From assembly GCA_002352055.1 (NCBI GenBank), contig DEHS01000020.1:24056-38343 (forward strand): 14,288 nt of DNA, written 5' to 3'. How positions within the stretch are numbered: position 1 is the stretch's first letter; the number at the start of each line of letters is the position of its first letter. Below are positions 6,350 to 13,980 of the stretch, piece after piece. Source of the stretch: Legionellaceae bacterium UBA2794. GTDB lineage: Bacteria; Pseudomonadota; Gammaproteobacteria; Legionellales; Legionellaceae. A program made the translations under genes and the position numbers. The notes beneath the pieces were generated by a model. It was given only the letters and a program-made list of their open reading frames with translations. It made no database searches and had not been told where the DNA came from.

Positions 6350-8024
6350 GAGCCAATTCCTTCAATCGTTCCATTGCATTCCCTGCATGCCCACGATACT
6401 CATAGGGACCAACATAAACTGCATGGAAATCACGACAAGGCCGCATAAATGCAGCAAAGCCCAATCCTTTTAAGCGTTTCACCAATAATACTGCCTGATT
6501 TTTATCTTTAAAGTTACCCGTAGAAACAAACCATGATTTAGGTATAACTTGTAAAGGCGGCGTCGTATTTTTATGGATTATTGCCGGAGTCAGGGGCGTA
6601 GTTTCCATATTCTTAACTGGATGGTCCAAAACCATTTGATCATCAGTTACATTAGGATAAGGGAGTTTATCCATCCGTTTGTTAAGCAATATATGCGTTT
6701 GAGCCGAAGTAAACACATCATTATTAACCACATTTACTGGTATGCTCAGTTTTAAATAACATAATAATTTACCCATACCGTTGAGTATGCGATAACGTGA
6801 AAGCAGCTCATCATTTTCCCCGCGCGCCAATTCAATTTGAGATTGATAAAGCTCATTTTGAGAGTCGAGTAAATCCAGCAATGTTCGTTTACCCACTTTA
6901 AATTCGTCTTGATAAGCTAGGCGTGTTTTTCTTGAGGCGACAACATGAACCCTCAAGGGTCGTAATCGGAGGGCTGCGGAAGTATAAGCATTCCATGATA
7001 AACGCATGGCTTCTTTTAATTGCAGCAAGGTTCTATTTTTTGTCTCATATGCTTCCTGTACCTGATAAGCGGTTTCTTTAACATAGGCAACGTCTGAACC
7101 GCCCCTGAAGGCATTGTAATTCATTCGTATTGCCGCGAGATCAGCATTATTGGGTCCAATCAAGCCGCCAAGGTTTCTATTTTTAGATGCACTTAATACT
7201 AAATCGACTTTGGGGTAATAGGCCGCTCTCGCCACTTCATATTGCGCCTTTGCCTGCTTTATATCAGCGTAACTTGATTTAACGGTGGGATGATTATCCA
7301 GTCCTTTTTCAAGGGCTTTTGCCAAATTATCAGGTAAATTTTGTCTTTTAGGTGGATTAGGCCATGTCAAATTTTGTGGCCATTTACCGACTACTTTTGC
7401 ATAATTAATTCGGACTTCCTGTAAATCCGCTTCGGAACTTATTTTATTCGATTCAGCTAAGGCGAGTCTTGCCACAGCCTGGTCTACCTCAGCTTCACGA
7501 GAAATCCCTGCTTCCCCTCGCTCCTTAATCATACGAAATACCGCACGATGTGCTTTAAGATTTGCAATAGCATAGGTATATAAACGTTCATGCATTAATA
7601 CAGCAAGGTAATTTTTAGTAATTTCCAAAGCCAAATCTTCGGCAACTCCTTGAGTTTTCCATCTTTGGGCTTGCGTTATATATTTGTTCCGTTTCACCTC
7701 ATTGACAATACCGCCACCAGCAAATAAATGCTGCCTTAACTCTACCAGAGACTCAGTCCTGTTGAGAATCGCAACATTCGTATCATCAATAGCCTCAGTG
7801 GTTGGATTTCGACTTCTTTCTCGTCCAAATCCACTGCTTACGTCGATTGATGGATAATAGGCGCCTTTAGCTCTATCAATAGCCTGCTGAGCCGATAAGC
7901 CCCTGGCAGTATTAAGTAAAACATCCGGATTAGAGATCATTCCATGTTGCACGGCTTCGTAGAGATTATCTGACCATGCATATGAGGAAGTCATTAGTGC
8001 AGCTAGTAAAAGCGCATTTCTCAT
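6297..8024 (-). CDS. TolC-like type I secretion outer-membrane protein with C-terminal SPOR domain, 575 aa (LapE-like)
   Basis: This is an outer-membrane exit duct of the TolC family, probably for a type I-secreted adhesin. A signal peptide (about 1-18, cut after AWS or SYA) precedes two outer-membrane efflux repeats (about 22-210 and 236-415). These carry typical features such as NPDVLLNTA near the start of repeat 1, NHPTVKS in repeat 2 and the coiled-coil helices with KVGKRTLLDLLDSQNELY. A variable linker (about 430-494) leads to a SPOR domain (about 496-567; SWFVSTGNFKDK through VYVGPY), which in other proteins binds denuded peptidoglycan glycan. TolC C-termini face the periplasm, so this placement is topologically sensible. 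Ordinary TolC proteins are about 430-490 residues and lack SPOR. ATG 8024 has GAGGG six bases upstream. It is the first gene of the exporter-lapG-lapD unit; the lapE-like role is inferred from that context. Confidence 0.9.
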   Translation of the reverse strand: MRNALLLAALMTSSYAWSDNLYEAVQHGMISNPDVLLNTARGLSAQQAIDRAKGAYYPSIDVSSGFGRERSRNPTTEAIDDTNVAILNRTESLVELRQHLFAGGGIVNEVKRNKYITQAQRWKTQGVAEDLALEITKNYLAVLMHERLYTYAIANLKAHRAVFRMIKERGEAGISREAEVDQAVARLALAESNKISSEADLQEVRINYAKVVGKWPQNLTWPNPPKRQNLPDNLAKALEKGLDNHPTVKSSYADIKQAKAQYEVARAAYYPKVDLVLSASKNRNLGGLIGPNNADLAAIRMNYNAFRGGSDVAYVKETAYQVQEAYETKNRTLLQLKEAMRLSWNAYTSAALRLRPLRVHVVASRKTRLAYQDEFKVGKRTLLDLLDSQNELYQSQIELARGENDELLSRYRILNGMGKLLCYLKLSIPVNVVNNDVFTSAQTHILLNKRMDKLPYPNVTDDQMVLDHPVKNMETTPLTPAIIHKNTTPPLQVIPKSWFVSTGNFKDKNQAVLLVKRLKGLGFAAFMRPCRDFHAVYVGPYEYRGHAGNAMERLKELAHVQGVLVTFKKPPNKIL

Positions 8025-8168
8025 TCCAGACCCTCGTTATTGTTATTTTTTAAAAGATCTATAATATCTTATTAAGTTAAATCATAGAACACCATGCAGC
8101 AATACATTTACATACTTTTTTTAACTATTAGAGTAGTAACCAATTGATTTGAGGGTAATTTTTTCACC
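8025..8168. promoter_or_regulatory. Divergent promoter region between the exporter operon and xseA
   Basis: This 144-bp AT-rich gap separates two genes that face away from each other, so it must hold the promoters of both unless distant ones are used. At 8060-8066 the sequence TATAATA reads as TATAAT forward and TATTAT backward. It is flanked by the inverted arms AAGAT (8054-8058) and ATCTT (8066-8070). Neither direction has a good -35 box at normal spacing, so the exact promoters are uncertain. Confidence 0.4.
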
Positions 8169-9500
8169 ATGCTAATTAAAAATTCAGTTCTAAGTGTAAG
8201 CCAACTTAACAGACAAGTTAAAAGCTATCTCGAAAATGAATTAGGCATCATTCATGTAGAGGGTGAATTATCCAATTTAAGTAAACCGGGATCCGGGCAT
8301 TTTTATTTTACTTTGAAGGATGCGAATGCCCAGATACGTTGTGTTTATTTTAAAAATCGTCATTTTAAACCATTATGCACCAAACTTGATAATGGACAGC
8401 AGGTAATTGCCGGTGGGCGATTGAGTCTTTATGAAGCACGAGGCGATTATCAATTAATTGTTGAAGAATTGACCGAGGCAGGATTAGGCTTATTATACCA
8501 ACAATTTGAAATTTTAAAGAATAAACTCGCTGCCGAAGGCTTATTTCTTCAGGAACGCAAAAAATCATTACCACGATACCCTAATACAATTGGCGTTATC
8601 ACCTCTACCAGCGGTGCCGCTATACGCGATATTTTATCGACTTTGGCGCGCAGATTCCCTTTAGCCAAGGTTCTTATTTATCCCAGTGAGGTTCAGGGCG
8701 CGACCGCAGCAGCTCAGCTGATTAATGCATTGGAATTAGCGAACACTCATAATCGCTGTGATGTACTCATTCTTGCACGCGGTGGTGGAAGCATTGAGGA
8801 TTTATGGGCATTTAATAATGAACAACTGGCACGTCGGATTGCACAAAGTACCATTCCGATTGTTTCGGGTGTTGGTCATGAAACGGATTTTACTATCGCT
8901 GATTTCGTTGCAGATTATAGAGCTGAAACGCCTACGGCAGCTGCTGCTGCAGTAAGTCCCAATTCCGTGGAATTATCCAATCTGTTACAAAATGTCATCT
9001 CACGATTGTATGCAGCAATTTCGCGTCAATTGCAGAATTATTCATTAAAAGTAAACTATTTAATGGAGAAACTATCATCCCCTCATCAAACCGTTAATTC
9101 ACATTGGCAAACCGTTGATTATCTTGAGCGCCAATTACACTCCAATCTGAAACAGTTATTAAATCGTAAAAAACAGGAACTCCACTTGTATCAGGCTCGT
9201 TTGCAAGCTAGGAATCCGGTAAATGAGGTAAAGCAAACTCAAAGTCGTCTCAATCAGTTGTATTTGTTACTGACCCAACACATACAACGAAGACTAAGTA
9301 TTCTACGCTATCAATTTAATGCTCAATTATCGACCCTGCATGCGGTGAGCCCTCTTGCTACCCTAGACCGGGGATACGCACTTGCAACATACAAAAACGA
9401 AGTACTCTATACTACCCAACAACTGGATATTGGCGATATGATAGAAGTTCGCTTGGCAAAAGGGACTATGGATTGCACCGTTATTCAAATAAAGGATTAG
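8169..9500 (+). CDS. xseA: Exodeoxyribonuclease VII large subunit, 443 aa
   Basis: XseA is the catalytic subunit of exonuclease VII. With several copies of the small subunit XseB (not encoded here), it degrades single-stranded DNA in both directions in the cytoplasm, in DNA repair. The N-terminal OB-fold domain (about 5-100) carries LSNLSKPGSGHFYF. The catalytic domain (about 125-300) carries GVITSTSGAAIRDI, ARGGGS at 203-208 and GVGHETDFTIADF at 234-246, all hallmark motifs. A long coiled-coil region (about 265-390) where XseB binds is followed by the C-terminal segment LDRGYAL. Length is normal for the family. ATG 8169 has GAGGG 13 bases upstream (8151-8155), a long spacing. No better start exists and the OB fold begins at once. 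The M23 gene begins five bases after its stop. Confidence 0.97.
   Translation: MLIKNSVLSVSQLNRQVKSYLENELGIIHVEGELSNLSKPGSGHFYFTLKDANAQIRCVYFKNRHFKPLCTKLDNGQQVIAGGRLSLYEARGDYQLIVEELTEAGLGLLYQQFEILKNKLAAEGLFLQERKKSLPRYPNTIGVITSTSGAAIRDILSTLARRFPLAKVLIYPSEVQGATAAAQLINALELANTHNRCDVLILARGGGSIEDLWAFNNEQLARRIAQSTIPIVSGVGHETDFTIADFVADYRAETPTAAAAAVSPNSVELSNLLQNVISRLYAAISRQLQNYSLKVNYLMEKLSSPHQTVNSHWQTVDYLERQLHSNLKQLLNRKKQELHLYQARLQARNPVNEVKQTQSRLNQLYLLLTQHIQRRLSILRYQFNAQLSTLHAVSPLATLDRGYALATYKNEVLYTTQQLDIGDMIEVRLAKGTMDCTVIQIKD
9491..9496 (+). promoter_or_regulatory. Ribosome binding site deciding the start of the M23 peptidase gene
   Basis: AAAGGA lies inside the last codons of xseA, nine bases ahead of ATG 9506. 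It supports that start over TTG 9475-9473 region upstream, which would add 11 residues ahead of the signal peptide. Confidence 0.6.
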
Positions 9501-9505
9501 AACTT

Positions 9506-10420
9506 ATGAAAAAATTACTCCTGTTCACGGTTTTGGGTTTACTGCATTTCTCCTATGATGTATTTGCCTCAGCCCTTCCAGAAAATCACTCAGTAAATGG
9601 AGGATTAACAATAATTCCAATGGAGAGTAAAAGTCGTCCAGAAGCATTTTATCAAGGAAAACGCGTACCGGTTTTATCAGGAATGCAACGACATCAATGG
9701 CTAATTATTGTTGGGATACCGTTATCAGTAAAAGAACCCCTCCAATATATTAAAATTAGAAATGGCAGAAAATCAGAGCTCCCCTTTTATGTTACAGATA
9801 AATTTTACACCACCCAGCATTTAAGTATTAAGGACGTCAGGAAGGTAGAACCCAACGCCCAGGACCTGATTCGAATTAAAAAAGAAACTAAAAAGTTAAA
9901 TAAGATATTTGCAAATTACTCTACAACAAATCCATTTGAACAGGCCTTTGCTGCTCCATTGCGAGGTCCAATAAGCAGCCTTTTTGGATTGCAGCGTGTT
10001 TATAATAAACAACCAAGAGATCCTCATTCTGGTTTGGATATTGCTGCCAAAACAGGCGAGCCCATTTATGCAGCGAATAAAGGCATTGTTGTTGAAACAG
10101 GAGATTATTTTTACACCGGTAACACAGTAATCATTAACCATGGTATGGGTGTTTTTTCACTCTATGCGCATTTAAATAAAATTTTAGTTAAAAATGGGGA
10201 ACGTATTAAAAGGGGACAAAAACTCGGGCTTGTAGGTATGACAGGCCGAGTTACAGGCCCTCATCTCCATTGGACAATGATTGTAAATCAAACCCAGGTG
10301 GAGCCTTTACTTTTCGTACCCGTGAGAAATATAGCTCTATCTGTGGCACCGGTTGCGAAAAAAAATAATGAGTCCAAATTAAATTCAAAATCCAAATCAG
10401 ATAAAGAAAATCATGATTGA
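9506..10420 (+). CDS. Periplasmic M23 (LytM-type) zinc metallopeptidase, 304 aa
   Basis: This is a predicted peptidoglycan endopeptidase that cuts peptide cross-links in the periplasm. The signal peptide MKKLLLFTVLGLLHFSYDVFA spans residues 1-21. An N-terminal domain (about 30-140) of the kind that accompanies LytM domains is followed by a basic helix. The M23 domain (about 150-270) has zinc ligands H174 and D178 (HSGLD) and H255, with catalytic histidines H222 (YAHL) and H253 (GPHLHW). All key residues are present, so it should be active, unlike EnvC/NlpD-type activators. The tail after 283 is rich in Lys, Ser and Asn. It follows xseA by five bases and overlaps the rhomboid gene by eight, suggesting one transcript. 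The exact cross-link cleaved cannot be read from sequence. Confidence 0.93.
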   Translation: MKKLLLFTVLGLLHFSYDVFASALPENHSVNGGLTIIPMESKSRPEAFYQGKRVPVLSGMQRHQWLIIVGIPLSVKEPLQYIKIRNGRKSELPFYVTDKFYTTQHLSIKDVRKVEPNAQDLIRIKKETKKLNKIFANYSTTNPFEQAFAAPLRGPISSLFGLQRVYNKQPRDPHSGLDIAAKTGEPIYAANKGIVVETGDYFYTGNTVIINHGMGVFSLYAHLNKILVKNGERIKRGQKLGLVGMTGRVTGPHLHWTMIVNQTQVEPLLFVPVRNIALSVAPVAKKNNESKLNSKSKSDKENHD

Positions 10421-11003
10421 TGAAATCAATTACAGCATCAATTTAATAGTGTTGCAGACTCAAAAAAATTTGAGCATTCTAGGTCTAATTCTTTTAATAC
10501 CATGGTTCATCTTTTTGATAACCCGGTACATTTACCCTCAATTTCTACTCCTGGGAATTATTCCAAGGAAACTGGTGGGTATTCCTGGAATTTTATTTGC
10601 GCCGTTACTCCATGCAGATTTTAATCATATTTTTTTTAATTCCATTCCATTGTTAGTATTAAGTAATTTTATTTTAATTAATGGATTTTTATATTATCTG
10701 AAAGTCACTTTGCTAATTACTATTATTAGTGGATCAGCAATCTGGTGTCTGGGTAAATCCGGGCTGCACATTGGAGCCAGTGCGTTAATAACAGGCTATT
10801 GGGGATTTTTGATTAGCAATATTTATCAGGAAGCCACCCTGACCACTGTAATTTTAGGTGTGCTTAGTCTCTATTATTTTGCAGGAATATTTCTTGGTAT
10901 TTTTCCAAGAGAGCGAGGTGTTTCCTGGCAAGGACATTTGTTTGGCTTATTAGCAGGCTTGGGGACAAGTTATATAGTGCATAACCATCTTTTTAACTTT
11001 TAA
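10413..11003 (+). CDS. Rhomboid-family intramembrane serine protease, 196 aa
   Basis: Rhomboids cut membrane proteins within or near transmembrane helices. The sequence has about six hydrophobic helices, with the first near 20-42. The family signature H-x3-N occurs at H72-N76 after LLHADFN. The catalytic Ser lies in GAS at S123 (HIGASAL), and the catalytic His is H175 in WQGHLFG. All active-site elements are intact. The PRKLVGIPGILFAPLLHAD segment is typical of the short six-helix bacterial group. The ATG is embedded in the end of the M23 gene (overlap ATGATTGA), with only a weak A/G-rich ribosome site, so translation is probably coupled to the peptidase. Its TAA stop overlaps the stop of the convergent small Cys-rich gene. 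Substrate unknown. Confidence 0.92.
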   Translation: MIDEINYSINLIVLQTQKNLSILGLILLIPWFIFLITRYIYPQFLLLGIIPRKLVGIPGILFAPLLHADFNHIFFNSIPLLVLSNFILINGFLYYLKVTLLITIISGSAIWCLGKSGLHIGASALITGYWGFLISNIYQEATLTTVILGVLSLYYFAGIFLGIFPRERGVSWQGHLFGLLAGLGTSYIVHNHLFNF

Positions 11004-11329
11004 TAAATTGCAATACGCTCGTCAGGACTCTGTAAGGAGCATTCCTCTGAAAAGGAACCGTCATTACACACCACTAATCCCGTACGAGTATAGTTGGGTG
11101 AGACTCCTCCTCTCCATAAGCAACATCCAATTAATAATTGTAAATCCATCACCGCATGACGTGTACAATAGCATGAAGAATAAAAACCATTATTACATAC
11201 TAAACGACCAGCCGAAGAATCACAGTAATTAATACCGCCCATTTTATTGCAACAGGGATCAGTGGCATAAGCAGAAGAAATAAAAAGCGCAATAACAGCA
11301 GCGAATAGTATTTTTTTTATGGCTAGCAT
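11000..11329 (-). CDS. Small secreted cysteine-rich protein with two repeated Cys modules, 109 aa
   Basis: I recognise no named family with confidence. The signal peptide (1-22, cut after SAYA) shows export. The mature part has ten cysteines: C26, C27, C36, C45, C53, C55, C69, C70, C88 and C97. Two halves align with each other. The first runs CC-x4-GG (26-32) to GRLVCNNG (41-48) and SSC (51-53). The second runs CC-LWR-GG (69-75) to GLVVCNDG (84-91) and EEC (95-97). This points to an internal duplication of a disulfide module. ATG 11329 is preferred over the in-frame TTG 11341 because the hydrophobic signal follows directly. It is transcribed toward the rhomboid gene and shares the TTAA at the stop codons. 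Role unknown; a periplasmic or secreted disulfide-bonded protein is the safe reading. Confidence 0.75.
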   Translation of the reverse strand: MLAIKKILFAAVIALFISSAYATDPCCNKMGGINYCDSSAGRLVCNNGFYSSCYCTRHAVMDLQLLIGCCLWRGGVSPNYTRTGLVVCNDGSFSEECSLQSPDERIAIY

Positions 11330-11356
11330 GTTGATTCTCAAATGGTTTCTTAATCT

Positions 11357-11365
11357 AGGATAGCA
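11357..11365 (-). promoter_or_regulatory. Putative extended -10 promoter of the Cys-rich gene
   Basis: The minus strand reads TGC-TATCCT, an extended -10 element, about 28 bases ahead of ATG 11329. No convincing -35 box is visible, only an A/T run (11371-11380). The leader would be about 20 bases. Confidence 0.35.
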
Positions 11366-11604
11366 TAGTGTTTAAAAAAATATTAGAGGTAATTATTAAG
11401 GTTTGTTGACAATTTAGATTCTACATCCCGTCCCGCGAGTTGTTTGCGCAATCAAGTTCGGCCTTGATGAATACATTATGATCGCTGTATTACTACATCT
11501 CGGAATAACGCAAAACACATTATGAGCTTTCCTCACAAAACTTTGTCATAAATAATTATCAATCGGTGGCTTAGTTCAGGATAAGTGAAGTGATTTAGAT
11601 TGTA

Positions 11605-11639
11605 CTGGTTTGCTCCGTCGCGAGCTCTTCGCAATGACA
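11605..11639 (-). repeat. Dispersed repeat, copy 1 (minus orientation)
   Basis: Its reverse complement begins TGTCATTGCGAAGAGC and ends GGAGCAAACCAG. It matches copy 2 at 11780-11815 except for a few bases. I recall repeats with GTCATTGCGA...GAAGCAA as widespread in Legionella and other bacteria. Confidence 0.8.
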
Positions 11640-11655
11640 ATAAATATCAGCATTT
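11631..11655. repeat. ~25-bp direct repeat, copy 1 (partner at 11720-11744)
   Basis: GCAATGACAAT, seven variable bases and CAGCAT recur 89 bp downstream at the same internal spacing. It begins inside the end of the 11605-11639 repeat, so the 11720 copy may be the remnant of another repeat end. Confidence 0.6.
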
Positions 11656-11779
11656 CGGGCGCATTATAAGCAACATGCGAGCAAGTAATCACTTAAACGG
11701 CGCGATTTTAAATCTATCAGCAATGACAATACGTTTCAGCATGTTCCAGACTAATTCGACTCACACTGTATTTTTTATC

Positions 11780-11815
11780 TGTCATTGCGAGAAGCATCGC
11801 GACGAAGCAAACCAG
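11780..11815 (+). repeat. Dispersed repeat, copy 2 (plus orientation, inverted relative to copy 1)
   Basis: TGTCATTGCGAGAAGC to GACGAAGCAAACCAG is present in the orientation opposite to copy 1, so the two bracket a ~140-bp AT-rich centre. A mobile cassette is possible but there is no sign of a transposase or flanking target duplication. Confidence 0.8.
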
Positions 11816-11891
11816 AGATGCTCCGGGATGTGTCGAATCTCTTCTCGCCAAAGATATTGAAATATCAAATACCCCAAAGATATTTTAGGCT

Positions 11892-13142
11892 TTATGCATG
11901 AATTGGATTGCCGGAATTATTATCAGGTAATATATCAAAATTACTTTCCGCAATAGTATCTGAGGTTCGCTTCTCAATCAGCTCGCCAAAACATAGGGCA
12001 CTCATAACTACCAGCAAATAACCGGCGGTTGAATAACATAAAATAGTATCCGATACCGAGCCAATACAAAAAGCAACCAAAATACCTAAAAGAACGGGTC
12101 GAGTTTCAGTTAACTCCATTGAGGTTATAAATAAACTCCCTAAAAATAAAATGAGTAATATCATCCCTATTAGTCCATGCTCAGAGAGTGTCATCCAATA
12201 TTGGCTATGGGGATCATTTAAAGTATCTCCCCAAGCGGGGACTGGTTTATCCAATGAAAAACTGTACTTGAATCCACCGGTACCAATGCCAGTAAATGGA
12301 TGAGCAAGCCACAATGATTTTGCATAGTTATGAAACTGAATTCTGTATCCAATAGAAGTATTGGGATTATGTGCTTGAAGTTGCTTGATATCCTTGATCA
12401 AGTCACTGGTGCGCTCTTGGAGGATAGGGCTCACTTCATATACCGCGGTAAACATTCCACATAACAACAACACACCCACTACCGCTCTCTTAAATGATAT
12501 TTGTTGAAATAATAACAGACCCATTAATATAAAATATAAAACATAGCCCGTTCTACCTGAGTTAATAAACAGCACTTGATAGCTGGTTAATAATACCAAG
12601 AGTGAATAGAGAACTCTTAACCAACCCTTGGATTGAAAAGCAAAAAGTCCTGCCAAATAGGCTCCTAAACCTGTCATAAAGCCAGTTATTATATGATTGT
12701 AAAAAACTTCACCTGGATCAAAAGATTGAATAATCTGGATGGATTTTAAAATGGAGACGACACACGTGATAAATATTGCGAAAAGATAGCCATTCAAACA
12801 CCATTTGCGCGTTTTTGGATTAGTAAAGCCCACAGCCAAAACGGGCAAATAAATTAATTTAAAATACTTGCCAACCATACCTAATTGCATCCCATAAGGG
12901 GCAATACTCCAGCTACACGCAAGGACAACAAACAAAAACAAAATTAATGCTGTTCTTCCCCATAGTGAATTGAATGCTTCAAGAATGTGTTTACTGTAAT
13001 AGGGTGTCAGCAGAATTGACGCCATAGCACATCCAAAAAAAATTGATTTAATGCTTGGACTAATTGGAATAAAAAACATAAATAATACAAGTAACGACGG
13101 GGCTAAAAAGTCCCAATTTCTATCCAACAATTTTATTTTCAC
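11892..13142 (-). CDS. O-antigen ligase-like (WaaL/Wzy_C family) membrane protein, 416 aa
   Basis: It belongs to the O-antigen ligase/polymerase superfamily, which joins undecaprenyl-linked polysaccharide to lipid A-core in the periplasm or polymerises repeat units. About ten to twelve hydrophobic segments span residues 14-385. A large periplasmic loop (about 235-318) holds AHPFTGIGTGGF (280-291) and NDPHSQYW (309-316), with H312 a typical key histidine. GRTGY at 196-200 adds the conserved Arg. The cytosolic tail after 390 is polar. The GTG start overlaps the stop of the glycosyltransferase gene by four bases (GTGA), so the two are coupled. Neighbouring a core-type glycosyltransferase favours ligase over polymerase, but sequence alone does not separate them. 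Confidence 0.85.
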   Translation of the reverse strand: MKIKLLDRNWDFLAPSLLVLFMFFIPISPSIKSIFFGCAMASILLTPYYSKHILEAFNSLWGRTALILFLFVVLACSWSIAPYGMQLGMVGKYFKLIYLPVLAVGFTNPKTRKWCLNGYLFAIFITCVVSILKSIQIIQSFDPGEVFYNHIITGFMTGLGAYLAGLFAFQSKGWLRVLYSLLVLLTSYQVLFINSGRTGYVLYFILMGLLLFQQISFKRAVVGVLLLCGMFTAVYEVSPILQERTSDLIKDIKQLQAHNPNTSIGYRIQFHNYAKSLWLAHPFTGIGTGGFKYSFSLDKPVPAWGDTLNDPHSQYWMTLSEHGLIGMILLILFLGSLFITSMELTETRPVLLGILVAFCIGSVSDTILCYSTAGYLLVVMSALCFGELIEKRTSDTIAESNFDILPDNNSGNPIHA

Positions 13143-13924
13143 AATGGGCTCTCATTATTTTTTGTCAATTTGGGCAGTTTATTAATATTTCTGTCTCTAT
13201 AAATTTGTTTCATTCCCCGATAAAAAGTCCCTTGTGCGCTAAACAAGGCGAAGAGAAAACCTAATTTCCCATCTAAAAAACCACGCTGGAGAATAAAGCA
13301 TCGCCCAAACATCCAACCCGTGCTGATACAGGTGCGGATAAAGCCCGTCTTTTTATGCATCTCTATTCTGGTTTTAGCGCTGTAAGAAGAATATTTATTT
13401 AATTTATAAAGCACATGACTTATGTCCTGGAAGGAATGATGTCGAATCGCTTCTTTAATTTTTCCAATTCGAGTTCCTGGAGGTAAAATAATTTTCTCAT
13501 GAACTATATCGGTGCTGTATGCAGCATTTGCTCTTTTAAATAAGCGAATATGTCGTTTGGGGCTTGCCGAGTATTTAAGAACCTGGTTATAAAATACCAT
13601 TTGAATGGCCACACGATATGCTTCCGCTTCTCCAGATGCCATGGCTTCTTTTATAATTCTTTGTAACTCAGGTGATACTGTCTCATCAGCATCAAGATTT
13701 AGTACCCAGTCACCCGTTGCTTTTAATAAAGCACGTTGTTTTTGTACCCCATAGCCGGGCCAATCAGTGGTATAAACATGATTGGTAAATTGTTTTGCTA
13801 TCGCTACCGTATCATCAGTGCTTCCTGAATCCAAAACAATAATCTCATCAGCAAAAGAAACTGACTGTAAACAACGTTTAATACTAAGTGCTTCGTTTTT
13901 AGCTATTATAATGACACTTAACAT
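13139..13924 (-). CDS. Family 2 glycosyltransferase, WaaE/KdtX-like, 261 aa
   Basis: This is a cytoplasmic-face, nucleotide-sugar-dependent transferase likely to act on the LPS core. It has a GT-A fold start MLSVIIIAKNEA (1-12), DSGSTDDT at 32-39, and the metal-binding DAD at 78-80 within NLDADETVSPEL. The stretch WPGYGVQKQRAL (55-66) is typical of the WaaE/KdtX group, which adds beta-glucose to inner-core heptose in studied species. Length matches that group. A hydrophobic patch near 215-240 may tether it to the membrane. ATG 13924 lacks a clear Shine-Dalgarno site. It leads the two-gene unit with the ligase-like gene. The exact sugar and acceptor in this organism are unknown, so I give no gene symbol. 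Confidence 0.88.
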   Translation of the reverse strand: MLSVIIIAKNEALSIKRCLQSVSFADEIIVLDSGSTDDTVAIAKQFTNHVYTTDWPGYGVQKQRALLKATGDWVLNLDADETVSPELQRIIKEAMASGEAEAYRVAIQMVFYNQVLKYSASPKRHIRLFKRANAAYSTDIVHEKIILPPGTRIGKIKEAIRHHSFQDISHVLYKLNKYSSYSAKTRIEMHKKTGFIRTCISTGWMFGRCFILQRGFLDGKLGFLFALFSAQGTFYRGMKQIYRDRNINKLPKLTKNNESPL

Positions 13925-13980
13925 GGCTTATACAATTTGAATAAAAAGGAGATTATAGCCAAAAGTGAATTATATTGTAA

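Larger units (their letters stand above)
11342..11891. other. 550-bp stretch without a convincing gene; contains dispersed repeats
   Basis: Open frames here are short and do not look like proteins. The stretch holds an inverted pair of 35-36-bp repeats (11605-11639 and 11780-11815) and a ~25-bp direct repeat (11631-11655 and 11720-11744). At the waaL-like end it has a duplicated CCAAAGATATT motif with a small inverted repeat, GATATT-GA-AATATC (11853-11866). No RNA gene is evident to me. Confidence 0.6.

Noticed and set aside
9473..9505. N-terminal extension of the M23 peptidase from TTG
   Set aside because: It would put 11 polar residues ahead of a clean signal peptide; ATG 9506 has AAAGGA at good spacing.
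11600..11860. 86-codon open frame in the gap before the ligase-like gene
   Set aside because: It runs through both dispersed repeats and has no recognisable protein features or ribosome site.
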